Below, one piece after another: positions 1-10,979 of a stretch of DNA of 64,000 nt. The notes beneath the pieces were generated by a model. That model ran no database searches. It was not told the DNA's origin and saw nothing but the letters and a program-made list of their open reading frames with translations. Source of the DNA: Fragilaria radians (Eukaryota; Bacillariophyta; Fragilariophyceae; Fragilariales; Fragilariaceae); the NCBI GenBank assembly GCA_900642245.1, contig CAAAJI010000009.1:1-64000 (forward strand). Reading direction: 5' to 3'. Position 1 is the first letter of the stretch. The number at the start of each line of letters is the position of its first letter. A program made the translations under genes and the position numbers.

Positions 1-950
1 AATATTTCGAGCGTTATCTTGAAGTTATTGATTGGCCCGGCTCCATCGAAGCATGAAGGAAGTTCCAATTCATGTGCACTGGATTTGACGCCTGAGATAA
101 TCATTAAGACCAAAGATTCTTTAAAATACACGTTCGAGGTAATATCGCTTACCTATAATCACGAGAAATAACAATACTTTGATTACGTTCATTTTGATTT
201 ACTTCTACTTTTAATTTGTATCAATTATTTCCTTTCTCAATTATTGCTTGCGACTTTAAGTCATGCATCGAAATGGAGTCATCCCAGTGCTTAAAGTTCT
301 CTGTATGTAAGCTCCATATCAAAGTGATGTATCTAGGAAATTCGTTTAAATCATTTGATTTTTCTTGAGGAGGCGTTTCATGCTCGTCACAGTCATCAAC
401 AGAAAAATCGAGTCGTTGTTCCCGTTGGGGACTTTCTCCGATTTTTGAACTCGACACGGGTTACTTGTACATTTTTCAAGAATACTGGCGCTAGTTTGCT
501 ACGCAGTGTTGATTATTTACAAAGGTCCATAACAAGCAGTTAAGAAAAGTGCATGTTTTGCTTTCCTGTGCAACATTAGGTATGGCATGCATTTTTAAAA
601 TATCACTCTTGAAAATAGAACTTTCTGCATGATAGAAATTTGTGTTTAATGACTTGACCTAACATTGCATCGGTGTCTTCAAATAAATGCATAAGTCACA
701 GAAGGACTGGATGCGTGACTTCGTCAAATATACCAATGGACACCGGGAAAGTATAAAGGTAGATGATGTCACTCCTTGTACTATCATCATCATTTTCCTG
801 ATTTTATTTTGCTTGGAAACCATGGAAAATTATACGTGATACTTTCCAAGTCACCACATCGCATGCTGTTCAAGAAAATCGTTTACCCCTTCGCAGTCAT
901 TTTTGAAGTTGTTTCCCTGCTTTAAATTCCCTGCTTTAAATGTGAGACAC
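1..950. other. No confident gene
   Basis: AT-rich sequence without a convincing coding region. A 78-codon open frame on the minus strand (221-457) has only a GTG start and no family resemblance that I recognise; it could be the last exon of a gene running in from the left, but nothing supports this. Confidence 0.4.
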
Positions 951-959
951 CTTGATGAA

Positions 960-2110
960 GATTATGCCACAGATACTATCTTTGCAAATACTACAGCTCA
1001 TGATGGTTAAACTTGTTCCCAGTTATTTGCGGGAATGAAGTCCATGTTTACAAGTGTACATGGCATGAAAACAGAGCCCAAGTTCCCTAGTGTATTGATG
1101 GAATTTATTCAAAGCTTTTGAGCTAAGAAAGGATTATTTTCAGATAATGTCAAATCAGAAATATCCAAAGCAGTTTCTGATATCCTATGTCAGTATCACA
1201 TAGGTAATATACACTCAGAACCCCACGACCTTTCAAGGAAATCCTAGATCATCGTAGAGTTGAAGGACAGTTAATGGTTCTTGTTAAATGGGAAGATAAT
1301 TCCTGTACTTGGGAACCACTAAATCTTGTTGTAAAAGACGACCCTGTTACTATTTCTGATTATGCCAAGAGAAATGATTTGATAAAAACTTCTGGATGGA
1401 AAAGATTTTGAAGATATGCCAAAAAGGAAAAGAAGATCAATCATCTTTTAAAGTAAGTTCATTTGAGTGCTATTAGGCATAGACCTGGTAAAGTATTCAA
1501 GTTTGGTATTGAGATTCCATATGACTTTGAAGATGCTGAACGCCTTGATTATGAGAATGGGAATTAAGCCTAACTTTGGATATAATTATCATCTATGTAA
1601 GGAAGAGATTCCTGATGATATTCCTACTCCAAAAGGAAAGTCTATTCAGATGACAACATTTTATGATGTCAACCTTCTATTTGACTCTACTACTACTGGA
1701 AAGTCTGCAACTGGTATCATCCATCTCTACAACAAAACTCCTGTTGATTGGTATTCTTCCAAGACTAATCCCATTCAATGTGCTACTTGTCCTATTGAAT
1801 ACAAGTCTAAGAAGATTGCTTTGGAACAGATGATTTTAAATTGTATTGAATTAAGTTATCTAGGTTGTAACATAGATGGTCCTACCCATTTTTTGAAGAT
1901 AACAAGAGTGTTATTGATACTCCCATGTATCCCAGTTTCCGTTTGAAGAAATGTTCCTGTCTATTGGTTTTCATTGAGTCTGTGAAGCCATTGTGTGTGA
2001 TATTGTTTGTGCACACCATATTGATGGAAAGGAGAATCCTGCAGATATCTTGACAAAGCATTGCAGTTCTCGTGAATGGTATGAATTGATGAAACCTATT
2101 ATTTTTTAGG
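960..2110 (+). mobile_element. Ty1/copia relic, internally deleted (IN, chromo-like, RNase H)
   Basis: Decayed pol fragments in element order on the plus strand. About 1000-1210 reads as integrase core, with KGLFSDNVKSEISKAV resembling the second catalytic Asp region. About 1235-1380 reads as a chromodomain-like block (EILDHRR then LVKWEDNSCTWEPLNL). 1560-1880 is RNase H (TGIIHLYNKTPVDWYSSK), followed at about 2035 by the terminal motif NPADILTKH. Stops and frameshifts are frequent. Reverse transcriptase is missing: the chromo-like block runs almost directly into RNase H, and integrase into the chromo block, so at least two internal deletions occurred. The integrase-chromo-RT order is what I know from diatom CoDi copia elements. 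Not functional. Confidence 0.75.
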
Positions 2111-2607
2111 CTTGGTGTGAGTGATAACACATTTGAAACTTCCATACTTAGGGAAAGTGAGAATTTGCATCATACATTTCAAGTACAATTTTACAAGCTA
2201 CGTATTTCACTATGTCAGTTTCTACTGATTCAGTGTTTAGGTCAAATTAGTCTTATTTCAAATAGATAGTGAAGAAACATAATAATTTTATCAAACGTAC
2301 CTTTGTGTGTTATTTGTCAAGTATTCATTTATGCAGGTTGAATACTTGGTCAATCAAAGAGACGTTAACCTTATCCATCAACACTGTTCTAAGACAAAGG
2401 GATACTTATGACTACAGTCAAAACTTCAACAAGGCTATAACACTTGATGGGATAATCTGAAAAGAAACACAAAAACAAATTCAAAAAAGTCCAAACTACG
2501 CAGAAATTGATTTACTTATTAAAGTGCGCAAGCCAATACTTATAAAATCTCAATTGTGAGCTTCATCGTACTTATCAATTAATATAATTTGTAAAAGACA
2601 AATAAAT
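2111..2607. other. Intergenic, no gene seen
   Basis: Possible LTR remainder of the upstream copia relic followed by the 3' flank of the minus-strand SOD-like gene. One 63-codon open frame at 2269-2460 has no recognisable features. Confidence 0.4.
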
Positions 2608-4696
2608 TTAAGATTCAACCACCTGACTATCGGCGGTCGCAGTTTCAACTACGCTGACAGTTTCGGCTCCTGATTGTGTAGAATCCACTCTAGTCTCGAC
2701 ATGAGCGAACGAATCACCCTGCTGCATTGCTTGGCGCATCGCAGTTTCTGTTTGTTTCCAAGCATAATGTGAATTCTCACGCAACTCTCCGCACGCAATC
2801 GCATCTCCACCCTTGTCACTTAAAATCACAACATGATTTAAGTGATCGCCATATGGAAAGCCATCATAGAGATAAAAGCCATGCCTCTCGATAGTTGTCC
2901 CATTCCGATCTGTTTGATAGAAGGCACCATTCACAAACCCCATGGATCGTAGGGAAGTTTTTCCGGATTCCAGAGGTGATCACCAGGAGATTCGTTACAA
3001 GAAGTACCCACGTGGATGCTAATATCACACATTGGACAGTTCGATGGTAGTCCGTTAACTTGAAAACCAAAATGGAAGGCGTTATCGGGGTAAAAATCCA
3101 AACGGGCTTTTCCTTGGATTTCGCCATCATTGAAATTTGGAAGACTTGCAATATTCGCCCATAATCGTGGAAAAGTCATGGGGTGTGCATGACGTTTGAG
3201 AATTCCACAGGCAACGGGAGAGCCAATAGAGTCAAACATGACCAATGCATGATTTTCGTTCTCTTTCAAATTGTGTCCATTGAAAGAAGTTTGGGTACTA
3301 TCGGTCATACCCTCAACAGTCTTATAGTAACACATATTGAACGGGTTAAGGCTTGTTAGCTCAGGATCACTTTTATCATAGTATTGAGTATCACCAAGTT
3401 TACTCGCGTCATGGCAAGTGTTTCCTTCCACAATGCTCCATGTACATTGCGGGCAGTCACGCTCTAGACCTTCGACACGAAAAGTAATTAAGAAACGATC
3501 ACCTGTATCGAAACTTTGAAACAAAGTAATTCAGAGACAAATTACTATTTGTTTCTTGATTCATGTTTTTTCACTTACCGCAAAGTGACTTGACCGTAAG
3601 GGAAGAGGGTACCCTTATACAAAGGATGTGTCACGATATCTGCCTGCAGCAATTCCTCCATCTGAGTCACGGCCGACACACCGTTGTAAATGGTCGGGAA
3701 AAGCGTTGCCAGAGCAACCAGGACTAATGCACCGATCATTACCATACGACGTTTATTGTTCCCAAAATAAAGAGACATGTTTTGTTTCAAACCACCTGTC
3801 TTCTTGGTATCGTCCGAACCCTCGACAGACTTTTCCTCCGTTTGGACTGTTTTCTTGGAGAAAAAACCTCCACCTACTACAGTTTCCTTCGACGTCATCT
3901 GTCTACGACCAAATAAAGTGCCGAATTTCATGTGAGTCCCTTTCGTGTCAGCCACGGCAACTTCATCTGTCTTTTCACCACTTTGTTCAATGTCTAGCCC
4001 CTTTTCCTTTGGTTTCGATTTACCAAAAAGAGTTCCTATTTTCTCTCGAAGATTACTCTTTGGCCTTGCACTAGTCTGAGAAGGAAATACAGAGTCTTCC
4101 TTCAATTGAGGATTTTCAGCTTCCTCTAACTTTTGCAACAAGTCCTCATCTTCGAATGCCGTCATGATTAAGTCGGTGGAAGGAACTATCACCGTTTCAT
4201 CTCCAGTTGCATCCGTCTCCAAAGTACCTGCGACTTCCAAATTTTGAGCAACGTCTCCGTCCTTTTCGGAATCTTCTTCCTGAACGACATTTTCCTGGAC
4301 AGCCTCGACCGGTTGAGAAAGATTTTCTTGGGCCTTTATTGCTTCTGCTGACGTAGGATTGTTCTTGACTAGCCCTTGAAACCAGGAGCCAACTACCTCT
4401 AAGGGATTTTCTTTTTTCTGTTTTTCTTCATTCGCTGATAGATCTTTCTTTTCAAGTTCCTTCTGAATGTCAGCGGAAGCGAGCTTTTCATCCTCACTGC
4501 TAGGCGAAGAAAGCTGAACACTTTTATCTGCTTCGGAAGGTTGTGTAATCTCTGCGATTTCGGAGTCTTTTAATTCATTTACGGATTCCATTGTTGTCAC
4601 TCCTTCTTCAGTTGCCATTTGTGATTCTGCTTTAGAGGAACCTTTCTCTTGTATGGGATCGCCAGGAGGGTCTTTTTCGCTTGGAATTTCCGACAT
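2608..4696 (-). CDS. Membrane-anchored protein with two Cu/Zn-SOD-like domains; frameshifted
   Basis: ATG at 4696. Exon 1 (4696-3579) encodes a long acidic, Ser/Glu/Lys-rich and probably disordered region, then a single membrane segment at about residues 318-338 (IGALVLVALATLF), as in a type II membrane protein. A 64-bp GT-AG intron (3578-3515) joins in phase (CG+T) to exon 2. Two tandem domains follow. Each has a cysteine-rich start (CPQC / CPMC), a G-T/N-S/T-C motif (EGNTC / VGTSC) and a terminal HALVMFDSIGSPVACGIL-like strand, resembling the Cu/Zn-SOD-like beta-barrel; the metal-binding His set is not obviously complete, so enzyme activity is doubtful. The frame breaks at GGGG (2938-2941): one more G would join ...PYDPWG to FVNGAF... 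and complete domain 2 to the stop at 2608. Function unknown; probably the domains face the ER lumen or cell surface. Confidence 0.7.
3515..3578 (-). other. Intron of the SOD-like gene
   Basis: Donor GTAAGTG after TTTGCG and acceptor CAAAG before TTTCGATACAGG. Splicing joins exon 1 (phase 2) to the open frame of exon 2 without a stop. The 64-bp size is typical of small stramenopile introns. Confidence 0.75.
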
Positions 4697-5689
4697 ATAC
4701 AGAATTAGAAAGCTCTATAAAAGCTAAACTTAAGACAAGAAATGCGTTCGAGATGGACGTGAACGGTGCGGTTGATTGTGGCTCCTTCGACCCAACAAGA
4801 GTCATTAAGTGATCTTGGTCTTCCTAAGGCTTTGGGTGGAAATGGATACTTACCTCAATGTCGGTCATTATCTTGAAAAGTCACGATCCTTTCGTCGATG
4901 ACTACGACTTTCGACTATGACTACGAAAATTTTCAAACGAAAGGACGAAAAGTCATTAATATGTATGTCTCTGTGCCTTCCTTGTGACTAATGCAAAAAA
5001 AAGCCAGATTTTCACACTCTTTCTACTTGATCCCCGGTGCAAACATCATAAAATTGAAATCTTTTAACATGCGGTGAAAGCCTGTAATCCGTTCAAATAC
5101 TCTTGCATGAATTGTAGAATCTTCGTCATCAACAAAATGAACACAATAACAATGGTAATATATGTTTCTTCATTAAGATAGCTATAGTTATCCATTCCTT
5201 CAAATCCAAAGACACTACTTCTCTAGCAACAATCCATTAAAGCTTGGCCAGCATTAAGGAAGAAACCTTAAAGCATTAAAGGTTTGATGATGATGTTTAT
5301 TGTCTATGTCTGCTTTGTACGTGGGAAGTGAGATGAAATAAGATCAATAGTTGAGGGATGCTATGCTAGAATGTAGATTTTGAGAAAAAAATCAAATAGC
5401 ACAATGTCATTGGATGAGATGATTTCAATATTTCAATCAATCAAGAGATAAAAGTTGTATCTCCTTTCTCCGATAACATTTAATTCAAATATTTTCAAGC
5501 AATTAAAAGTAACTGGAGACAAACAAATGATCTTCATTTTATTCAATCACAGATATGTGTCCTCATGTTGAAATTCTAAACATGTTTTACACCCTTTAAC
5601 TTCCTGCAATTAAATGATCAAATCAATGGTTCTAAATGTCATTTGTAATAAAGCTTTTTCAAAGTATTTGAGAATTTGAAGTTTAAATG
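4697..5689. other. Intergenic and promoter region
   Basis: Upstream region of the minus-strand SOD-like gene. It holds imperfect GACTACGA repeats near 4897-4930. No coding region seen. Confidence 0.4.
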
Positions 5690-6385
5690 CAATGGTTTAA
5701 AAGCTGCAGATGCCGGCCTTTGCTCCTGTAACATGTGAATACCTCCTGGGGAAGAAAAATATTTTATCAGATGCCTTATCCCCTTTAGACATTGATGAGC
5801 TACAAATTCAAGAAGAAGAAGCATTAAGACGTCTCTCTGAATCAGAACACAGTAACATCAAATTCCCAATGCATACTGCTTTGATATTTTACGAATCAAA
5901 GGGCTATGTTAATAAGGATTATTCCAATCCCAATACTGTATGCAGCAAATTGAAGGGTGTTACCTTCTTTTTTACAAAGATAGCATATAAATACCTCAAT
6001 CATTAAGACACAATATACCATCATGGTATCATGAATACGTTTTTCAACTCAGAATTAGAAAACCATTAGGGATGCCATGACTTGGCCTGGTCTCACAGTA
6101 GATATTGAAATTTTATGCTCCACTTGTCATGTTTGTTAATTGAAAAAAGTAGGACAAGAAGAATGAAATTTTGCCTCCCCAAGAAGCAGAGGCTGACCCT
6201 TGGTTCATGGTCCCCTAACCCCTAACCCCTAAACCCCATCCAAAAACACTCTCTGTTTGCTCTGACTATGATAGATCCAGTCACAGGATACTTTAAGATT
6301 GTCAAAGCCACTTATAAATTGGCAACTTCCACAAATTTGGGTGATAGTAAAAAGTTAACATACAAATTTAGTGATTAAATATTTC
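5690..6385 (+). mobile_element. Ty3/gypsy relic (RNase H end to integrase)
   Basis: The 98-codon frame at 5710-6006 contains GKKNILSDALSPLDIDELQI, close to the end of gypsy RNase H (K-N-x-x-A-D-A-L-S). Past its stop, other frames give a TWPGLTVDIEILCSTCHVC-like zinc-finger stretch (about 6075-6135) and an integrase-core stretch, LFALTMIDPVTGYFKIVKAT (about 6250-6310). The element is shifted and stop-ridden. The piece that should encode the first catalytic Asp of integrase is replaced by a telomere-like repeat (6212-6237). Not functional. Confidence 0.7.
6212..6237. repeat. Telomere-like CCCCTAA tract
   Basis: Three consecutive CCCCTAA-type units (the last is CCCCTAAA followed by CCCC) inside the gypsy integrase relic. 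Short related motifs with GGGGTTAGGGG lie at 35,226-35,238 and 38,555-38,565. Confidence 0.6.
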
Positions 6386-7850
6386 TTGTAAATTGATTGC
6401 TTTCCAGGATCGTCAAATTTGGCAAAAAAGTCATATGACTCAAATGATCCAAAGCGACATAAGTGTTAGATCTCATGGAATTTGTCATAAAAGTTAAAGT
6501 TACAAGAAGATATAAGACAAACTCTTTGCAAGAGTTAGAGACACAAGAGGATACAGGATCAATTCTAGAAGTACTCTAAATTAGTTTTTAACTTCACGTT
6601 GTCTCTATTTAACATTCAACATAGAGCGCTGGGATCACACTTTGTTGAGCTACGAATCACTCTGAATAATGGTACTGCTTCAGAAATTTCTTTACCATTT
6701 TCTTGACCAATTTGCTTCAATTTTTGCCATATATATTTATAAGTCATGAAACTTGTTTTCGCTTTCACGAAACATATACCTTTTGTTATATACTAAAGAT
6801 ATCCTAAATTAACTAAATATGAATTCATCCAAATTCCATATCAAAGTTTGAGACACTCAATCAAAAGAAGATCTTTGCCAAAGTCAGAGACAGCAGTTAT
6901 ATGCACCTTTCCTTGATCTTTCAATACAAAAAGGTCATTCCAATATACCAAGCACAATTTTAAAGTCAATAAAACTCCATTCCAAATATACAATTAACAC
7001 CTAAAACTTCTCTTGCCTTGTGGCTTAGTTCATTATTTTCATACGAAAGCAAAAAGGAGAGGATTTTCAATCAGCTAGTAGAAATAACCTTTCCCAAATT
7101 TAATCCCCAAAATACTGATAAACAGAAATTTGCATCAACTTAGTAACTGAATCTTCCCATAAAATATTTCCATGTCTTTACCCTTGGGAATTTGACCATT
7201 ACACTGATACCTAATGCATGAAGGACGTTCAAATATAAGATTCAATCTTGCAATCTTAATTGCTATTTTTGATTCAGAATATATTCATTTAGTCAAAAAC
7301 AGATGACATTTTGAATAGGATTCTTGAGGCTAGGGCTAAGAAATTAATCCATGATTTAGCCTTGCTTAAATCATTCCACCCCAGAAAGAGGTAATGTTTG
7401 ATACTGTCATCACAATTTTTAAGTACTTTGGAGCACCCCAAGATTTAGCTCTGTCCTCTTCTGGCATATCTAACACATAACTTGAAATTGAATGACTTTC
7501 ACTAAATGATCCCCAAAGTAGCTTGATGTAGGTCCATCTAGAGGGTTGTCCATACAGGGGACAAAGTACTGAATCTCAAATTTATCATATCAGCATATTT
7601 TCAGGACTAAATCTCAAGCAGTTTTGGATTTTGGTGCAATTAGAACTAGATCAAGTCAAAGAGAACATGTACTGGAGTGTGCAGGTTATTTTCTTTCTTC
7701 AACATAACACCTAATAGATTTGTTCTATATGAAGGTCAATAAGAACGTAAGTATTTGTCAAATTTGAATTTAACCATTTAAAAGAAAGTTACAGTGAATT
7801 TGCGACGAATATGCTGCGTAACATTTTAAGGACCCACAGAACAAAACCAC
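6386..7850. other. Intergenic; right part is the conserved 3' flank of hydrolase copies
   Basis: No gene seen. From about 7,480 the sequence resembles the region downstream of hydrolase copies 2 and 3: the phrase AATGATCCCCAAAGTAG followed by GATGTAGGTCCATC recurs near 20,670 and 30,317. The hydrolase duplication therefore included 3' flanking DNA, and copy 1 is the more diverged one. Confidence 0.5.
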
Positions 7851-9361
7851 TCAAATACATTTATCAATCGTTTCTCCTGCCATCCTGGCTGCCATTTCTG
7901 CAAAAAAGCTGGCTTTAGCTTCCACACTCTTATACCCCAAGGCCACAGAAACTCGTTTTTCGACTGCAGCTGTTTCTGCAGGATCAAACGTATACGTTGT
8001 CAATGCTGGGCATTGATCTGGTAATTTATCCATTTCGAAGGATTTTGGAAGGAGAGAAAATGACGGTCGGGGGGAATCAGGAAATACAACTCCTTCTCCT
8101 GCTTCCATAAATCTGACTCCATCAATTTCCACCAAAACTAAGCGGTCGTCACAGTCTTTATTCAATAGCTCTAATGCAAGCATGATGGCACATGGATCAA
8201 ACAGTGGAGAGGACTGAGTTTCGGGATCGTACTCCATCGCCTGGAGATGGACAAGAAGATCAGGGTTTGCTCTTCCGGCCGCAGTCCATTCTTTGTAGAA
8301 GTCCAAAGTAACAGCAGCTCCCTTGTTGGAACCTGAATTTGCAGCGTCAACAAATTTCGTGTAATCTTCACCAGGTATTATGTCAGCCACTTCTAATGGC
8401 GCGTAGTATATATTTTTGAATGGAGAAACGGAATTGTCAAGAATGAAGTTGGCCGCACCAGGATCGTATCCAATATTAGTTTCATCGGTAGGTGCCATCA
8501 CGTCAGGGAAAGGCTCAAAGCCGGAGCACCAATTTCCCCCCATAATAACGACAGTCTCAATTTTCTTGGCTGCTTCGGGAAATCGTTCAATTAGAGCTTT
8601 TGCGCTTGATTGCCCTCCCACAATAATATACCACCAATCATTTCGCTTGGACTCCATGATCATGTTTGCCGCTTCCAATACCCCGTCTTTATCAAATGGA
8701 AGGTCTACATCTTCGCACTTTGATTTCAGAGTGAATCCCACAAGACCGGGAATAGCACCTACTGATCCACGCTCAGAATACGGAGGTAAGACCTCACCAG
8801 AACCTACGGGAATATTCGAAAAGCCTGCCAAATCCAAATGTTTTGCCACACACTTTGAAGTCAAATCTGCATCCTCCGAAGTTGCGATAATGTACTTCAA
8901 GTCCAAGAGATCAGCTGAGTTTAAAATCAATCCGAGTGCAAACACATCATCGATGAAGGGCCCATAGTCTGTATCGTAGAGAACAGGAGTCTTCTTTTTC
9001 TTTTTTTTAGGACCTGTGAAAATTCATCAAATTTGATGTAAGGTGTGATTCTAGATCACTATAGATACATACTTATCCTCACCTTTCTTCTTCTTCTTCT
9101 TCTTCTTCTGCTGCTTCTTTTTGTATTCTTTGTTCTGAAAAGACTTAGAAAAAAAATTACCTATAAACTCATCTCTTCGTATTCGTGTTTCTTGTGATGC
9201 TTCAACTGCGCCACTCAACTAAAATAGTTTTGATACTATAAGAGCATATAGATTGAAGAAAGGACCAAAATAAAAATCTAAACGTCCATCCCTACCTTGT
9301 ACGCATCGATGGATGTCACAAGAGCGAAGAGGAAGCATGTTGGCAAAATACAAGTCATCAT
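7851..9361 (-). CDS. Secreted nucleoside-hydrolase-like protein, copy 1
   Basis: Three exons predicted here: 9361-9296 (22-residue signal peptide MMTCILPTCFLFALVTSIDA-YK), 9218-9083 and 9013-7851, all with GT-AG borders and matching phases (0, then 1); 454 residues. Exon 2 ends in a Lys-rich run encoded by AAG repeats. Exon 3 is the inosine/uridine-preferring nucleoside hydrolase fold: DTDYGPFIDD (the N-terminal Asp cluster, two residues longer than the usual DTDPGxDD), VVIMGGNW, ETNIGYDPGAA and FDPCAIM. In the last motif the Ca-binding Asp is kept but the usual preceding His is Phe. Known family members hydrolyse the N-glycosidic bond of ribonucleosides; with these changes the substrate is uncertain. 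The signal peptide implies secretion or an endomembrane/plastid route. Same exon layout as copy 3 (30,668-32,267). Confidence 0.8.
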
Positions 9362-9599
9362 GGTTTATCGTTCAAAATATTTGTCCTCATTAAATTGAAG
9401 ATCCATAAAGATTCCGTAGTGAGTCTACATGAATTTTAGGAATTGTTAGTCAGAAACGTCATGCAAAATTGAGATTTCTAAAGAACCTTTGAAGAACACG
9501 GAAGAACAATTCATTCATAATATGATGGGTTTCTTCATCACTCAAGGGCTTCGTTGTCTCCTATCATTGACGTTGGTTCATCCAGTGCCCTACACCTGA

Positions 9600-10640
9600 A
9601 GATTAAAGCTTGTATCTCAATTTGAGTATGAGCTCCGTAGCTATCCTTGATACCACTTTGCTTTCTCAGATAACCATCTACTTGTTGTGTTGTTTAACAT
9701 AAACAAAATGCCTGTGATCCTTCAAATCATATGCGTGGCAAGCATCAACCAAATCAGAAATTCTAACTTTATTGAAGTAGAAATGTTGTTTGGGATTTCT
9801 TCTTCCGCATCTGAATAAAATTCCATCCAATTTGAATGTTCTTCAATAGGATAAACAGAATTACCAGGGTTTCATTCCAACAACAACATTCCTTTTGGTG
9901 CCTTCTCTTGGCAACTTTTTGAATGCAGTCATAGCTGAAGTGGTATACACAATATCAAATCTTCCTAACACAATTATACAGGTCCAACAACCATTCATTG
10001 ACCTAAATTTTGCAGCACCTTCTTCAGTACACATGGATGAGTCATCAATTTCAAGATGATATCCTTCACTCAAGAGTGATTTGGCAGGTTTCATCATCAT
10101 TCCAAAAACGTTCTCAAACTTGTTAGTGAAGTTTTGGATATAGAACCTTGCAGAAACATAAATGATAGTCCCTGATGCTTCTATGATCATCCAAGGAATT
10201 ACACATTTCCAACCAAATAATACACTAACATGCCTGCATTCTTCAAGAAGTAAATCTTTTCTAAAGACTTAATTACTTCCATGGGATCTTTGCTCCAGAT
10301 AAGAATATTATGCATGTACGTTGCTAAATACTCACAGTTTAATGACTTATCTATCATCTACAAATCTGGATTATGTTTTGTTCTGTGAAATCTAATCTCA
10401 TCAATGATGCAGCAATGTGTTCATGAGATCTTGGAATAGAAATCTTCCATCCACACAAGGGATTTACAAATAATTAAAGATTTCCCTTTTGGGTTTCTTC
10501 CAAATTCTGGAAAAGCGGCATGTAGACATTTTCTTTAGTTTTCCCATTCACAAAGACCTTACCAATGTCCTATGCACATCATGAAAGATCATGTAATTCT
10601 CCTAGGAAAATATCCAATACTTACGGTATCCATGTAGTAA
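9600..10640 (-). mobile_element. Ty1/copia relic (RT to RNase H), minus strand
   Basis: Minus-strand frame 9861-10190 contains LLSEGYHLEIDDSSMC and GRFDIVYTTSAMTAF, the RT-RNase H connection of copia elements. 9,640-9,850 matches decayed RNase H and 10,200-10,430 the RT palm region. The same order and similar residues occur in the better preserved copy at 12,068-14,062, so these are two members of one family. No intact frame. Confidence 0.7.
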
Positions 10641-10661
10641 GATATTGTAATAGTTCATACA

Positions 10662-10755
10662 TTTTAGTTTACCAGTTGGAAGTGTACTGGTAAGTCATGT
10701 GTCGTGTAATCACGATGCTCTGGGTTCGAATCCTACATTTCGAGGTATTTTTTTG
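10662..10755 (+). other. Pol III B-box-like sequence with two hairpins and oligo-T
   Basis: GGGTTCGAATCC at about 10,722-10,733 matches the tRNA B-box/T-loop and is followed by seven T. Upstream is an 8-bp hairpin (TTACCAGT / ACTGGTAA) and then TCGTG-TAAT-CACGA. A regular cloverleaf could not be drawn: the acceptor strands do not pair and the D-arm is replaced by the long hairpin. It may be a tRNA-derived relic or a small pol III RNA. Confidence 0.25.
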
Positions 10756-10979
10756 GTAATGTAATTAATATTGACTTTTATTCGTTAAAGATACTCTTCA
10801 TCGCCATTTTTTCAGTTGCTTTAATCAAGGATATCAAAAATTCACTAAACAAGATCATTGACTGTTAAATCTTTGGTATGTTAGAGAAGTTTAGATATAT
10901 ATGAAGATATCTGAATTTGCATACACTGAGTTGACCTTATCCATTGGTGTGAAAACCAACGAGTGGTAAGGTAGAATTC

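Noticed and set aside
3628..4074. 148-codon plus-strand frame
   Set aside because: Antisense shadow of the SOD-like gene exon 1; no family features.
8416..8967. 183-codon plus-strand frame, with a counterpart at 31,383-31,613
   Set aside because: Occurs antisense to the conserved hydrolase exon in both copies, so its conservation is explained by the hydrolase.
10662..10745. tRNA gene
   Set aside because: B-box is perfect, but the acceptor arms do not pair, the anticodon loop lacks U33 with a purine at 37, and the D-arm is a long hairpin.
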